DNA from: BOG-908 sp964244615
Lineage (GTDB): Bacteria; Pseudomonadota; Alphaproteobacteria; Acetobacterales; Acetobacteraceae
Assembly (NCBI GenBank): GCA_964244615.1
Contig: CAXTJP010000050.1
Location: 1 to 19,008, forward strand
Direction: 5' to 3'
Length of the DNA: 19,008 bases
The first letter of the stretch is position 1; each line of letters begins with the position of its first letter. The notes beneath the pieces are model-generated. The model did not search any database. It was given only the letters and a program-made list of their open reading frames with translations, and was not told the origin of the DNA. This document shows positions 1 through 7,213 of the stretch, piece by piece. A program made the translations under genes and the position numbers.

Positions 1-1
1 G

Positions 2-142
2 GTCGGTGGCGTCACCGGTGCGGCCACCACGCCGCCGCCGCCACCGCCCCCGCCCGGCTACTACAACCGGCCGCCGCCGGGCTATTACCAGCAGCCCGGA
101 TACCCGCCGCCACCGCCACCGCCAGGCTATAACGGCTACTGA
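2..142 (+). CDS. C-terminal end of a Pro/Tyr/Gly-rich (possibly glycine-zipper) envelope protein, partial
   Basis: The frame is open from the window edge and ends at TGA 140-142, leaving 46 residues. They begin with a small-residue stretch (VGGVTGAATT), then runs of eight and seven prolines separated by GYY, PGYYQQPGY and a final PGYNGY. Family knowledge: short exported proteins of Acetobacteraceae often have a glycine-zipper membrane segment followed by a Pro/Tyr/Gly tail of this type. The Gly/Ala/Val start fits the end of such a zipper, but the N-terminus is outside the window, so signal peptide and domain cannot be checked. A strong inverted repeat follows the stop within 10 bp, which supports a true gene end. 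The frame and stop are seen directly; the function is inferred. Confidence 0.6.
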   Translation, partial: VGGVTGAATTPPPPPPPPGYYNRPPPGYYQQPGYPPPPPPPGYNGY

Positions 143-151
143 CCCGATAGT

Positions 152-176
152 CCGCGCAGGCTGGATGCCTGCGCGG
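152..176 (+). terminator. Perfect 10-bp stem-loop after the Pro-rich gene
   Basis: CCGCGCAGGC (152-161) and its exact reverse complement GCCTGCGCGG (167-176) flank a 5-nt loop, starting 9 bp after the stop codon at 140-142. There is no T-run after the stem, only scattered Ts, so it is a GC-rich hairpin in terminator position rather than a textbook intrinsic terminator. Confidence 0.55.
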
Positions 177-233
177 CACGTTCTGACTGCGGCATACCCA
201 CGTACAGTCGATTTCCGACAATCAGCGCGTCAT

Positions 234-259
234 TCGGAAAAGCGTCAGCTATTTTCCGA
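234..259. promoter_or_regulatory. 8-bp dyad, candidate operator
   Basis: TCGGAAAA (234-241) and TTTTCCGA (252-259) are exact reverse complements separated by 10 nt. The centre-to-centre spacing of 18 bp would put both halves on nearly the same DNA face, as for a dimeric regulator. It lies 109 bp upstream of the start of the repeat-protein gene. No regulator family is recognised. An RNA hairpin is an alternative. Confidence 0.35.
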
Positions 260-277
260 GAATCGTCTCGTTTATCA

Positions 278-333
278 CGCAGAAACCGCTCGCCTGTCTC
301 ATATTTTTAGGCCAAGCCGTCCCGCAGAAACCG
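278..333 (+). repeat. 11-bp direct repeat CGCAGAAACCG, two copies 45 bp apart
   Basis: The 11-mer occurs at 278-288 and 323-333. Both copies lie in the leader of the giant repeat-protein gene, flanking the TATTTT hexamer at 302-307. The role is unknown; paired activator sites or a duplication relic are possible. Confidence 0.4.
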
Positions 334-367
334 TCCTGGAGGCGGTCTAAACCTTTGATGGGGCGAA

Positions 368-3300
368 ATGGCGATGGCAACGATCACCTGGACCGGTGCG
401 GCTGGCGACGGCAACTACAACAACCCGGCCAACTGGTCGCCGGCCCAGGTCCCTGGTGCCGCCGACAGCGTGACCATCAGCCCGGCGGCGGCAACCTCGA
501 TCACCGCCGGCAACGACACGGTCGGCTCGCTGACCACGTCCAAGACGGTCAGCCTGCACGTCTCCAACAACACCACCTTCGGGATCGGCAACGGCAGCGC
601 CTCGGCCACCGTCAGCAACGCCGGCAGCCTGTTCCTCGACAGCGGCGGCAACGGCACCGGCCTGCTGATCGACGACACGCGCGTCACCCTGACCGGCGGC
701 GGTCACGTGGTGCTGTCCGATAACGGCAACAACTACATCGAAGGTGCCAGCGCCGCCGACACGCTGACCAACGTCAACAACATCATCAGCGGCGCAGGCG
801 CGCTCGGCAACGGGCAGCTGACCCTGGTGAACAGCGCCGGCGGCACGATCAACGCCACCGGCACGAACGCCCTGGTGCTCAACACCGGCACCACCACCAC
901 CGTGAACGGCGGCCTGTTCGAGGCGACCGGCTCCGGCGGCCTGGTGATCCAGACCACCATCAACAACGGCGCCGGTGGGCACATCACCGCCGCCGGCGGG
1001 GTGGTCAGCCTGAACGGCGGCACCATCCAGGGCGGCACGCTGTCCAGCAGCGGTGGCGGTCAGGTCGACACCAACAACGCCACGCTGGACGGCACCGCCA
1101 ACACCGTCACCAACACCGGCATCGTCCAGGTGGACAACAACACCGCGCTCACCCTGCTGGGCACGCTGTCCAACACGGGCACCCTCGTGCTGGACAGCCT
1201 AGGCAACGGCACCGGCCTCATTGTGGGCCCAAGCGCCACCCCCGGCACGGTCACCCTGACCGGCGGCGGCCACGTCGTGCTGAGCGACAACGGGAACAAC
1301 TACGTCGAGGCCGCCATCGCCGGCGACACGCTGGTCAACCTCAACAACACTATTTCGGGCGCGGGCTCCATCGGCAACGGCTCGCTCTCCGTGGTCAACG
1401 ACGGCACCATCAACGCGAACGGCACCAACGCCCTGGTCCTGAACGCCCAGACGCCCACCCTCAACAACGCGCTGGTCGAGGCGACCGGGACCGGCGGCCT
1501 CTATGTCGAGACCACGCTGAACCAGAGCGGCGGCGGCACGCTGCTCGCCGCAGGCGGCAACGTCTACCTGCAGGGCACCGATGTCGGCGGCAAGCTCGGC
1601 AGCACCGGCACCGCCGCGATCGTGGTACAGAACGGCTCGCTGGTCGGCACCGCCAGCGCGGTGTCCAACACCGGCAGCGTGTCGGTCTCCAACAACAACG
1701 TGCTCTACGTCAGCGGCAGCCTGGTCAACACCGGCACGATCACGCTGGGCAGCGGCGGCAACAGCACCGGCTTCATCGTCAACAGCGGCACCGTCACGCT
1801 CAGCGGCGGCGGCCTGGTGACGACCACGGATGAGGGTGGCGACAACTACTTCGAGGGTGCGGCCGCCGGCAACACGCTGGTCAACGCCGGCAGCACCATC
1901 GCGGGTTCGGGCAATTTCGGCGACGGCCAGCTGATCTTCGTCAACAACGGCACGCTGAACGCCAACCAGACCCATGCGCTGACGCTCAACACCGCCTCGA
2001 CCATCACCAACAACAAGCTGATCGAGGCGACCGGCTCGGGCGGCATCGTGCTGAACGGCAACACGGCGATCAGCAACGGCACCACCGGCATGATCGTCAA
2101 CGCCGGCAGCTCGTTCTCGCTGAACGGCGGCGACATCATCGGCGGCACGCTGACCAGCACCCATGGCGGCGTGTTCTACAGCAACAACGGCACGCTCGAC
2201 GGCTCCGCCCATGGGATCACCAGCAGCGCCGCCATCCAGGTCGACAACAACAACGCGCTCTACGCGCTGGGCACGCTGGCCAATTCCGGCACCATCACCT
2301 TGGCAAGCGGCGGCAACAGCACCGGCTTCATCATCGACAGCCCCACCCTTACGCTGACCGGCGGCGGCGTCGTCACCACCAGCGACGAGGGGTACGACAA
2401 CTACTTCCAGGGCGCCGCTGTCGGCGACACGCTCGTCAACCTCGACAACACCATCGAGGGCTCGGGCAATTTCGGCAACGGCCAGCTCACCTTCATCAAC
2501 GACGCGACCGTCAACGCCAACCAGACCCACGCGCTGGTGCTGAACCTGGGCGCCACCTTCACCAACAACGCGCTGGTCGAGGAGACGGGAACCGGCGGCA
2601 TCACGGTCGATGGCAACACGCTGGTCAGCAACGCCGGCGGCACGGTGGCCGCGACGGGTGCGGGCGGGATTACCCTGAACGGGGCGACCATCGCCGGCGG
2701 CACGCTGACCAGCGGCCAGGGCAGTTTCTACAGCAACAACGGCACGCTGGACGGCTCGGCTCACACGGTCACCAGCAGCGCCGCCATCCAGGTCGACAAC
2801 AACAACGCGCTCTACCTGCTCGGCACGCTGGCCAACTCCGGCACCATCACCCTGGCAAGCGGCGGCAACAGCACCGCCTTCATCATCGACAGCCCCACCC
2901 TGACGCTGACCGGCGGCGGCGTCGTCACCACCAGCGACGAGGGGTACGACAACTACTTCCAGGGCGCCGCTGTCGGCGACACGCTCGTCAACCTCGACAA
3001 CACCATCGAGGGCTCGGGCAATTTCGGCAACGGCCAGCTCACCTTCATCAACGACGCGACCGTCAACGCCAACCAGACCCACGCGCTGGTGCTGAACCTG
3101 GGCGCCACCTTCACCAACAACGCGCTGGTCGAGGAGACGGGAACCGGCGGCATCACGGTCGATGGCAACACGATCATCGACAACGGGTCCCAGGGAACGA
3201 TCTCCCTGTCCGGCACCGGCGGCCTGTCGTTGAACGGCGGCACGATCGCAGGCGGCACGCTGAAGGGCAGCGGTGGCACGATCTACAGCAACAACGGCAC

Positions 3301-5257
3301 GATCGACGGCTCGGCCCACACGGTCACCAGCAGCGCCGCCATCCAGGTCGACAACAACAACGACCTGTATGCGCTCGGCACCATCGCTAATTCCGGCACC
3401 ATCACGCTGGATAGCGGCGGCAACAGCACGGCCTTCATCGTCGACAGCCAGACGCTGACGCTGACCGGCGGCGGCGTGGTCACCACGACCGACGAGGGGT
3501 ACGACAACTACTTCCAAGGCGCAGCAGCGGGCGACACGCTGGACAACCTCAACAACACGATCGAAGGCTCGGGCAATTTCGGCAACGGCCAGCTCGACCT
3601 GGTCAACGCCGGCACCATCGACGCCAACCAAAACAACGTGTTCTACCTCAACCTCGGCGGCAGCAGCACCGGCTCCAACACGGCCAGCGGACAGATGCTG
3701 GCCACCGGCGCGGGCGGGCTGGATTTCCGCAGCGGCCTGTTCACCAATGCCGGGCTGATCCAGGCCGATAGCGGCAGCCACGTCGTCTTCGAGGGTGGCG
3801 CCACGCTCACCAACGACAGCGCGGCCGGCACGCTGACCGGCGGCACCTACGGCGCGGTCTCCGCCGGCGGCACCGCCACCGCGACGGCGAGTTTTTCCGG
3901 CGCGGCCGTCAGCACGCTCGCCGCCGACCTGCTGCTGTCCGGTGCCGGGTCCGAGATCAGCTTCGGCGGCACCACCATCGAGGCGAGCCTCAAGACCATC
4001 GCCAAGACCGGCGAGCTGCAGATCCTCGGGACGCGCGACTACACGACCAAGAACAAGCTCACCAGCAGCGGCACCGTGGCGCTCGGCGGCGGCACGCTGA
4101 AGGCCGCCGGACTGAACGACAAGGCGGGCTCGGTGCTGACCGGCTTCGGCACGCTGAACGCGAAGTTCACCGATGCCGGCTCGGTCGTGGCCACCGGCGG
4201 CGAGCTGGACCTGATCGGCAAGACCAACACCGTCTCGGGCACGATCAGCGGCACCGGCACGCTCGGCTTCGGCGGCACCACCACCCTGAACACCGGAACC
4301 GTGCTGGATGTCGGCCACCTGGCACTGCTGAACAAGGCGACGCTGGCCATCGCCGCCCCCGTCAGCTTCGCCGGCACCTTCGCCGTGGTCGGCACCGCCA
4401 GCCTGACCGGCACCGGCACGTTCACCAACACCGGCCTGTTCGAGGCGACCGGCAAAGGGATCGGCACCATCAGCGACCCGTTCGCCAACGCCGGCACCAT
4501 CTCGGTCGCCACCGGCGGCAGCCTCGCTTTCTCCGGCGGACTGGCCAATACCGGGCTGGTCCTGGACAACGGCACCTTCACCGACACCGCCGCACTGACC
4601 GGCGGGTCGCTGACGCTGGGCGGTGCCGCCGCGCAAGCGACCCTCGCCAGCATGGCGGGTGCGGGGCCGAGCACGCTGGCCACCCTGACCACCGCCGGCG
4701 GCGCGCTGAACACCAGCGGCACCACGCTGACGGTGACGGGCGACTACAACAACACGGCTGCGGGCGTCGGCAACGCCTACACCCCGTTCGCCGGGATAAC
4801 CGGCACGATCAACGGCCAGGGCACGCAGCTTGCGGTCGTGGGCGTGCAGGGCACCACCATCAGCAACGTGAACGGCACCCTGACCATCGCCATCGCCGCC
4901 GGGCACACCGCGCATTTCGAGGTGGAGAACACCGGGGCCGCCGGGGCCGCCGCCCTGCGCGGCGCCCTGCAGACCACGGTGAACGGCGGCTCCATCAGCG
5001 GCACGGCGCTGTCGGGCAGCGGTGTGACGGCCGCGGATTTCGGGCCGATCCAGGCCGGCGGGGCGAGCGGCAGCTTCAGCATCCACTACAGCGGCGGCAC
5101 GCTGACCAACGAGGCGATCCACCTGGCGAGCGACTTCGCCAACGTCGCCGGGCTGACGATCGACATCGTGGCACAGCCGGCGATGCAGCCGATGGGCGGC
5201 ACCACGATGCCCGACATGCACGACGCGCTGGCGTGGCATCCCCTGCTGACGCACTGA
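368..5257 (+). CDS. Giant beta-strand-repeat surface/secreted protein (1629 aa), adhesin-like
   Basis: It begins with a motif common to large bacterial repeat proteins (W-T-G near residues 8-10, then N-P-A-N-W and V-P-G-A-A-D). About six imperfect modules of 181-189 residues follow, each with a TLTGGG strand, a D-x-G-x-NY segment, A..DTLVN, GNGQL, ALVLN and an E-A-T-G-x-GG turn. A more divergent beta-repeat stretch spans about residues 1090-1500. A terminal domain near 1513-1603 resembles choice-of-anchor D domains. I see no cysteine, and Lys/Arg are very rare in the modules, as in extracellular beta-helix proteins. No Sec signal peptide, autotransporter barrel, LPxTG or PEP-CTERM anchor is visible, so type I secretion is the best guess. 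ATG 368 is used; ATG 374 is an equally possible start. GGAGG at 338-342 is too far upstream, so GGGG at 359-362 is the only nearby Shine-Dalgarno-like element. The function is inferred: adhesion, biofilm or surface layer. Confidence 0.85.
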   Translation: MAMATITWTGAAGDGNYNNPANWSPAQVPGAADSVTISPAAATSITAGNDTVGSLTTSKTVSLHVSNNTTFGIGNGSASATVSNAGSLFLDSGGNGTGLLIDDTRVTLTGGGHVVLSDNGNNYIEGASAADTLTNVNNIISGAGALGNGQLTLVNSAGGTINATGTNALVLNTGTTTTVNGGLFEATGSGGLVIQTTINNGAGGHITAAGGVVSLNGGTIQGGTLSSSGGGQVDTNNATLDGTANTVTNTGIVQVDNNTALTLLGTLSNTGTLVLDSLGNGTGLIVGPSATPGTVTLTGGGHVVLSDNGNNYVEAAIAGDTLVNLNNTISGAGSIGNGSLSVVNDGTINANGTNALVLNAQTPTLNNALVEATGTGGLYVETTLNQSGGGTLLAAGGNVYLQGTDVGGKLGSTGTAAIVVQNGSLVGTASAVSNTGSVSVSNNNVLYVSGSLVNTGTITLGSGGNSTGFIVNSGTVTLSGGGLVTTTDEGGDNYFEGAAAGNTLVNAGSTIAGSGNFGDGQLIFVNNGTLNANQTHALTLNTASTITNNKLIEATGSGGIVLNGNTAISNGTTGMIVNAGSSFSLNGGDIIGGTLTSTHGGVFYSNNGTLDGSAHGITSSAAIQVDNNNALYALGTLANSGTITLASGGNSTGFIIDSPTLTLTGGGVVTTSDEGYDNYFQGAAVGDTLVNLDNTIEGSGNFGNGQLTFINDATVNANQTHALVLNLGATFTNNALVEETGTGGITVDGNTLVSNAGGTVAATGAGGITLNGATIAGGTLTSGQGSFYSNNGTLDGSAHTVTSSAAIQVDNNNALYLLGTLANSGTITLASGGNSTAFIIDSPTLTLTGGGVVTTSDEGYDNYFQGAAVGDTLVNLDNTIEGSGNFGNGQLTFINDATVNANQTHALVLNLGATFTNNALVEETGTGGITVDGNTIIDNGSQGTISLSGTGGLSLNGGTIAGGTLKGSGGTIYSNNGTIDGSAHTVTSSAAIQVDNNNDLYALGTIANSGTITLDSGGNSTAFIVDSQTLTLTGGGVVTTTDEGYDNYFQGAAAGDTLDNLNNTIEGSGNFGNGQLDLVNAGTIDANQNNVFYLNLGGSSTGSNTASGQMLATGAGGLDFRSGLFTNAGLIQADSGSHVVFEGGATLTNDSAAGTLTGGTYGAVSAGGTATATASFSGAAVSTLAADLLLSGAGSEISFGGTTIEASLKTIAKTGELQILGTRDYTTKNKLTSSGTVALGGGTLKAAGLNDKAGSVLTGFGTLNAKFTDAGSVVATGGELDLIGKTNTVSGTISGTGTLGFGGTTTLNTGTVLDVGHLALLNKATLAIAAPVSFAGTFAVVGTASLTGTGTFTNTGLFEATGKGIGTISDPFANAGTISVATGGSLAFSGGLANTGLVLDNGTFTDTAALTGGSLTLGGAAAQATLASMAGAGPSTLATLTTAGGALNTSGTTLTVTGDYNNTAAGVGNAYTPFAGITGTINGQGTQLAVVGVQGTTISNVNGTLTIAIAAGHTAHFEVENTGAAGAAALRGALQTTVNGGSISGTALSGSGVTAADFGPIQAGGASGSFSIHYSGGTLTNEAIHLASDFANVAGLTIDIVAQPAMQPMGGTTMPDMHDALAWHPLLTH
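545..3690 (+). repeat. Six-module in-frame tandem repeat array within the giant protein
   Basis: The codon opening the TLTGGG-type strand recurs at 686, 1253, 1796, 2351, 2903 and 3458, giving periods of 567, 543, 555, 552 and 555 bp (all multiples of 3; 181-189 residues). Each module is probably eight to nine beta-helix rungs of about 20 residues. The array edges are approximate because the outer modules fade into divergent repeats. Confidence 0.8.
2174..3172 (+). repeat. Near-identical 552-bp tandem duplication (modules 4 and 5)
   Basis: 2174-2620 aligns to 2726-3172 with a constant 552-bp offset. Within it, 2351-2620 and 2903-3172 (270 bp) are identical base for base. The other modules differ from each other at many synonymous sites, so this copy is recent or has been homogenised by gene conversion. 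Confidence 0.85.
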
Positions 5258-5279
5258 CCGGGCTTGCCCTGCGGGCCAA

Positions 5280-5300
5280 GCTGGCCAAGGCTGGGCCAGC
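5280..5300 (+). terminator. 7-bp stem-loop between repeat protein and methyltransferase
   Basis: GCTGGCC (5280-5286) pairs with GGCCAGC (5294-5300) around a 7-nt loop, 22 bp after the stop of the repeat-protein gene and just before the GGAG ribosome site at 5307-5310. No T-run follows. It could weaken readthrough or affect translation of the downstream gene. Confidence 0.35.
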
Positions 5301-5318
5301 CCTGTCGGAGCGTTGACC

Positions 5319-6068
5319 ATGAAAACCGCCTGCCTGCTGGCCACCCTGCTCGCCTGCGCCTTGCCGGCGCAGGCGCAGAGCGTGCCTTCCGCCATCGCCG
5401 CCGCGGTGGCGGCCCCCGACCGGCCGGCGGCCGACACGGCGCGCGACGCGGCGCGGCATCCGGGTGCGCTGCTCGCCTTTGCCGGCCTCAAGCCGGGCGA
5501 CAGCGTGGCCGATTTCGTGCCGGGGACCGGGTATTTCACCAGGCTGTTCAGCCGCGCGGTGGGGCCGCAGGGCCACGTATACGCCATCACCCCGACCGAG
5601 CTTGCGGCCAAGGTGCCCAAGATGCCGGCCGCCATCGACGCGCTGGCCAAGGAGCCCGGCTACGCCAACGTGACGCCGGTGGTGGAGCGCACCGCAGAGA
5701 CGGCACACGGCCTGAGGCTCGACATGGTCTGGACCAGCGACAACTACCACGACGTCTACGGCTTCTTCGGCGCGAAATCGGCCGCCGCCGCCGACGCCTC
5801 GATCTTCGCGGCGCTGAAACCCGGCGGGGTGTTCGTGGTCATCGACCATGTGGGCCTGCCCGGCAGCAGCGACACCGCGCCCACGACGCTGCACCGGATC
5901 GATCCCGCCACCGTGCGGGCACAGGTGCTGGCGGCGGGCTTCGTGCTGGATGGCGAGAGCACACTGCTGCACAACCCGGCCGACGCGCACACGGAGAAGG
6001 TGTTCGCGCCATTGATCAAGGGGCACACCGACCAGTTCGTGTTCAAGTTCCGCAAGCCCGCCCGCTAA
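5319..6068 (+). CDS. Exported protein with class I SAM-methyltransferase fold (COG4798-like)
   Basis: ATG 5319 is chosen over TTG 5313 because GGAG at 5307-5310 sits 8 nt before it. The 249-residue product starts with a Lys at 2, a hydrophobic core and an A-Q-A cleavage site after residue 19. An LLAC tetrad ending at Cys13 makes a lipoprotein reading possible but less likely. Residues 57-91 hold a methyltransferase motif I (V-A-D65-F-V-P-G69-T-G71-Y-F-T) and a post-I strand, and LKPGGVFVV at 166-174 matches the later beta-strand of the fold. This arrangement, with a signal peptide, is that of the uncharacterised predicted methyltransferases grouped as COG4798. The substrate is unknown, and it is unclear how SAM would be available outside the cytoplasm. 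It may be co-transcribed with the following gene, which starts 8 nt downstream. Confidence 0.8.
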   Translation: MKTACLLATLLACALPAQAQSVPSAIAAAVAAPDRPAADTARDAARHPGALLAFAGLKPGDSVADFVPGTGYFTRLFSRAVGPQGHVYAITPTELAAKVPKMPAAIDALAKEPGYANVTPVVERTAETAHGLRLDMVWTSDNYHDVYGFFGAKSAAAADASIFAALKPGGVFVVIDHVGLPGSSDTAPTTLHRIDPATVRAQVLAAGFVLDGESTLLHNPADAHTEKVFAPLIKGHTDQFVFKFRKPAR

Positions 6069-6076
6069 AATCAGCC

Positions 6077-7213
6077 GTGCCGACCGACGAACTGGCAGCC
6101 GGCGTCGCGCGGCTCGGCACCTGGCTGCGCGAAGCGGCCTGGCCCGCCTGGCTGGCGCATGGCGTCGACCGCGAGCGCGGCGGGTTCTTCGAGGCGCTCG
6201 ACCTGCAGTCGCGCGCCTGCACGGCGCCGTTCCGGCGGCTGCGGGTCGTGGCGCGTCAGGTCACGGTGTTCTCCGAGGCGCATCGGGCAGGCGTGGACGG
6301 GGCGGCCGAGGCCGTCGAACTCGGCCTTCGGTTCCTGGAACGGCACGCGGCCCAGCAGGATGGCGGTTTCGCCTGGCGCTTCGACCTGTCGCATCGGCCC
6401 ATCGACCTGACGCGGGACCTGTACGACCACGCTTTCGTCCTGCTGGCCCTGGCCGGCGCCAGCGCCGTGCAGGGCGCCGCGGCCATGCGGCCAGGCGCGC
6501 TGGCGTTGCTCGACTGGATGGACCGCGCCCTGCCGCACGACCGGGGCGGCTACCTCGAAAGCCTGCCGCCCGCCCTGCCGCGCCGGCAGAACCCGCACAT
6601 GCACCTGCTGGAAGCGCTGCTGGCGGCGTACGAGGCGTTCGGCGACCGCGTGTTTCTCGACCGGGCTGAGGCGCTGCTCGTGCTGTTCGCCGAGCGGCTG
6701 TTCGATGCCGACGCGGGCGCCCTGCCGGAGTATTTCGACGATGCGCTGCGCCCGGAGCGGCAGGATGGCGTGTTCCTGGTGGAACCCGGCCACCATTGCG
6801 AGTGGGTCTGGCTGCTGCATCGTGCCCGCGTCCTCGGCGCCCTACCGGGCCGCCAGCCGGCGCTGCAGCAGATCGCCGGACGACTGATGGCGTTCGTGGA
6901 CCGCCATGGGACCGGGCCGTCGCATGGCGCCCTGATCGACGTCGTCGGCAGCGACGGCGCCGCGCGCCAGGCCGGGGCGCGGCTCTGGCCGCAGACCGAG
7001 CGGCTGAAGGCGGAGTTCCTGCGGCTGGACGGGACGACGGACCGCAAGCTCCAGGCCGTGCGCGTCCTGTCCGCCTATTTGCGGCCGGATGGGCTATGGC
7101 ACGAGCGTCGCGGCGCGGACGGCACCCTGTCGGTTGGGCCGGCGCCGGCCAGCAGCCTCTATCACCTGACCGCGGCGATCACGACGGTGGCGGCGCCGTC
7201 TCCGGGCCGGTGA
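6077..7213 (+). CDS. AGE-family sugar epimerase/isomerase
   Basis: This is a 378-residue alpha/alpha-barrel protein of the N-acylglucosamine 2-epimerase family, which interconverts aldoses and ketoses (mannose, mannose-6-phosphate) or epimerises sugars at C2. Three family signatures are visible: N172-P-H174-M-H176-LLE, PGHH239-240 followed by CEW and VW, and W304-P-Q-T-E308. The His residues match the family's catalytic and binding histidines. Length is close to the usual 380-420. GTG 6077 is the only plausible start: it lies 8 nt after the previous stop and directly precedes the conserved N-terminal helix, and the next ATG nearby (6159) is out of frame. No Shine-Dalgarno is seen; TAAAAT (6066-6071) ends 5 nt before the GTG. 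Its 3' end overlaps the opposing ChaN-like gene by 35 bp. Substrate cannot be assigned from sequence alone. Confidence 0.9.
   Translation: MPTDELAAGVARLGTWLREAAWPAWLAHGVDRERGGFFEALDLQSRACTAPFRRLRVVARQVTVFSEAHRAGVDGAAEAVELGLRFLERHAAQQDGGFAWRFDLSHRPIDLTRDLYDHAFVLLALAGASAVQGAAAMRPGALALLDWMDRALPHDRGGYLESLPPALPRRQNPHMHLLEALLAAYEAFGDRVFLDRAEALLVLFAERLFDADAGALPEYFDDALRPERQDGVFLVEPGHHCEWVWLLHRARVLGALPGRQPALQQIAGRLMAFVDRHGTGPSHGALIDVVGSDGAARQAGARLWPQTERLKAEFLRLDGTTDRKLQAVRVLSAYLRPDGLWHERRGADGTLSVGPAPASSLYHLTAAITTVAAPSPGR

Larger units (their letters stand above)
143..367. other. Intergenic region upstream of the giant repeat protein
   Basis: This 225-bp gap is visibly richer in A/T than its surroundings. 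It holds the terminator hairpin at 152-176, a dyad at 234-259 and a direct repeat at 278-288/323-333. A TATTTT hexamer (302-307) could serve as a -10 element, but no convincing -35 lies at the right distance. I see no credible small gene; a frame running 6-350 merely crosses the end of the Pro-rich gene in another phase. Confidence 0.5.

Noticed and set aside
6..350. A 114-codon Arg/Pro-rich open frame at the left edge
   Set aside because: It reads the Pro-rich gene in another phase and then intergenic DNA with a terminator hairpin. It has no ribosome site or motif.
545..3690. CRISPR-like or satellite repeat array
   Set aside because: The repeats are 543-567 bp, in frame, diverging mainly at synonymous sites and coding for beta-strand modules. 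There are no short direct repeats with unique spacers.
1199..5650. A 1483-codon open frame on the minus strand opposite the giant repeat protein
   Set aside because: It mirrors the repeats of the plus-strand gene, has the biased Gly/Ala/Asp/Val/Arg composition of an antisense frame in GC-rich DNA, runs into the methyltransferase gene, and shows no domain. The plus-strand product has clear family motifs.
5264..6076. Upstream extension of the AGE epimerase frame over the methyltransferase gene
   Set aside because: The extra residues are an Arg/Gly/Ala-rich out-of-phase reading of the methyltransferase. The family N-terminus begins at GTG 6077.
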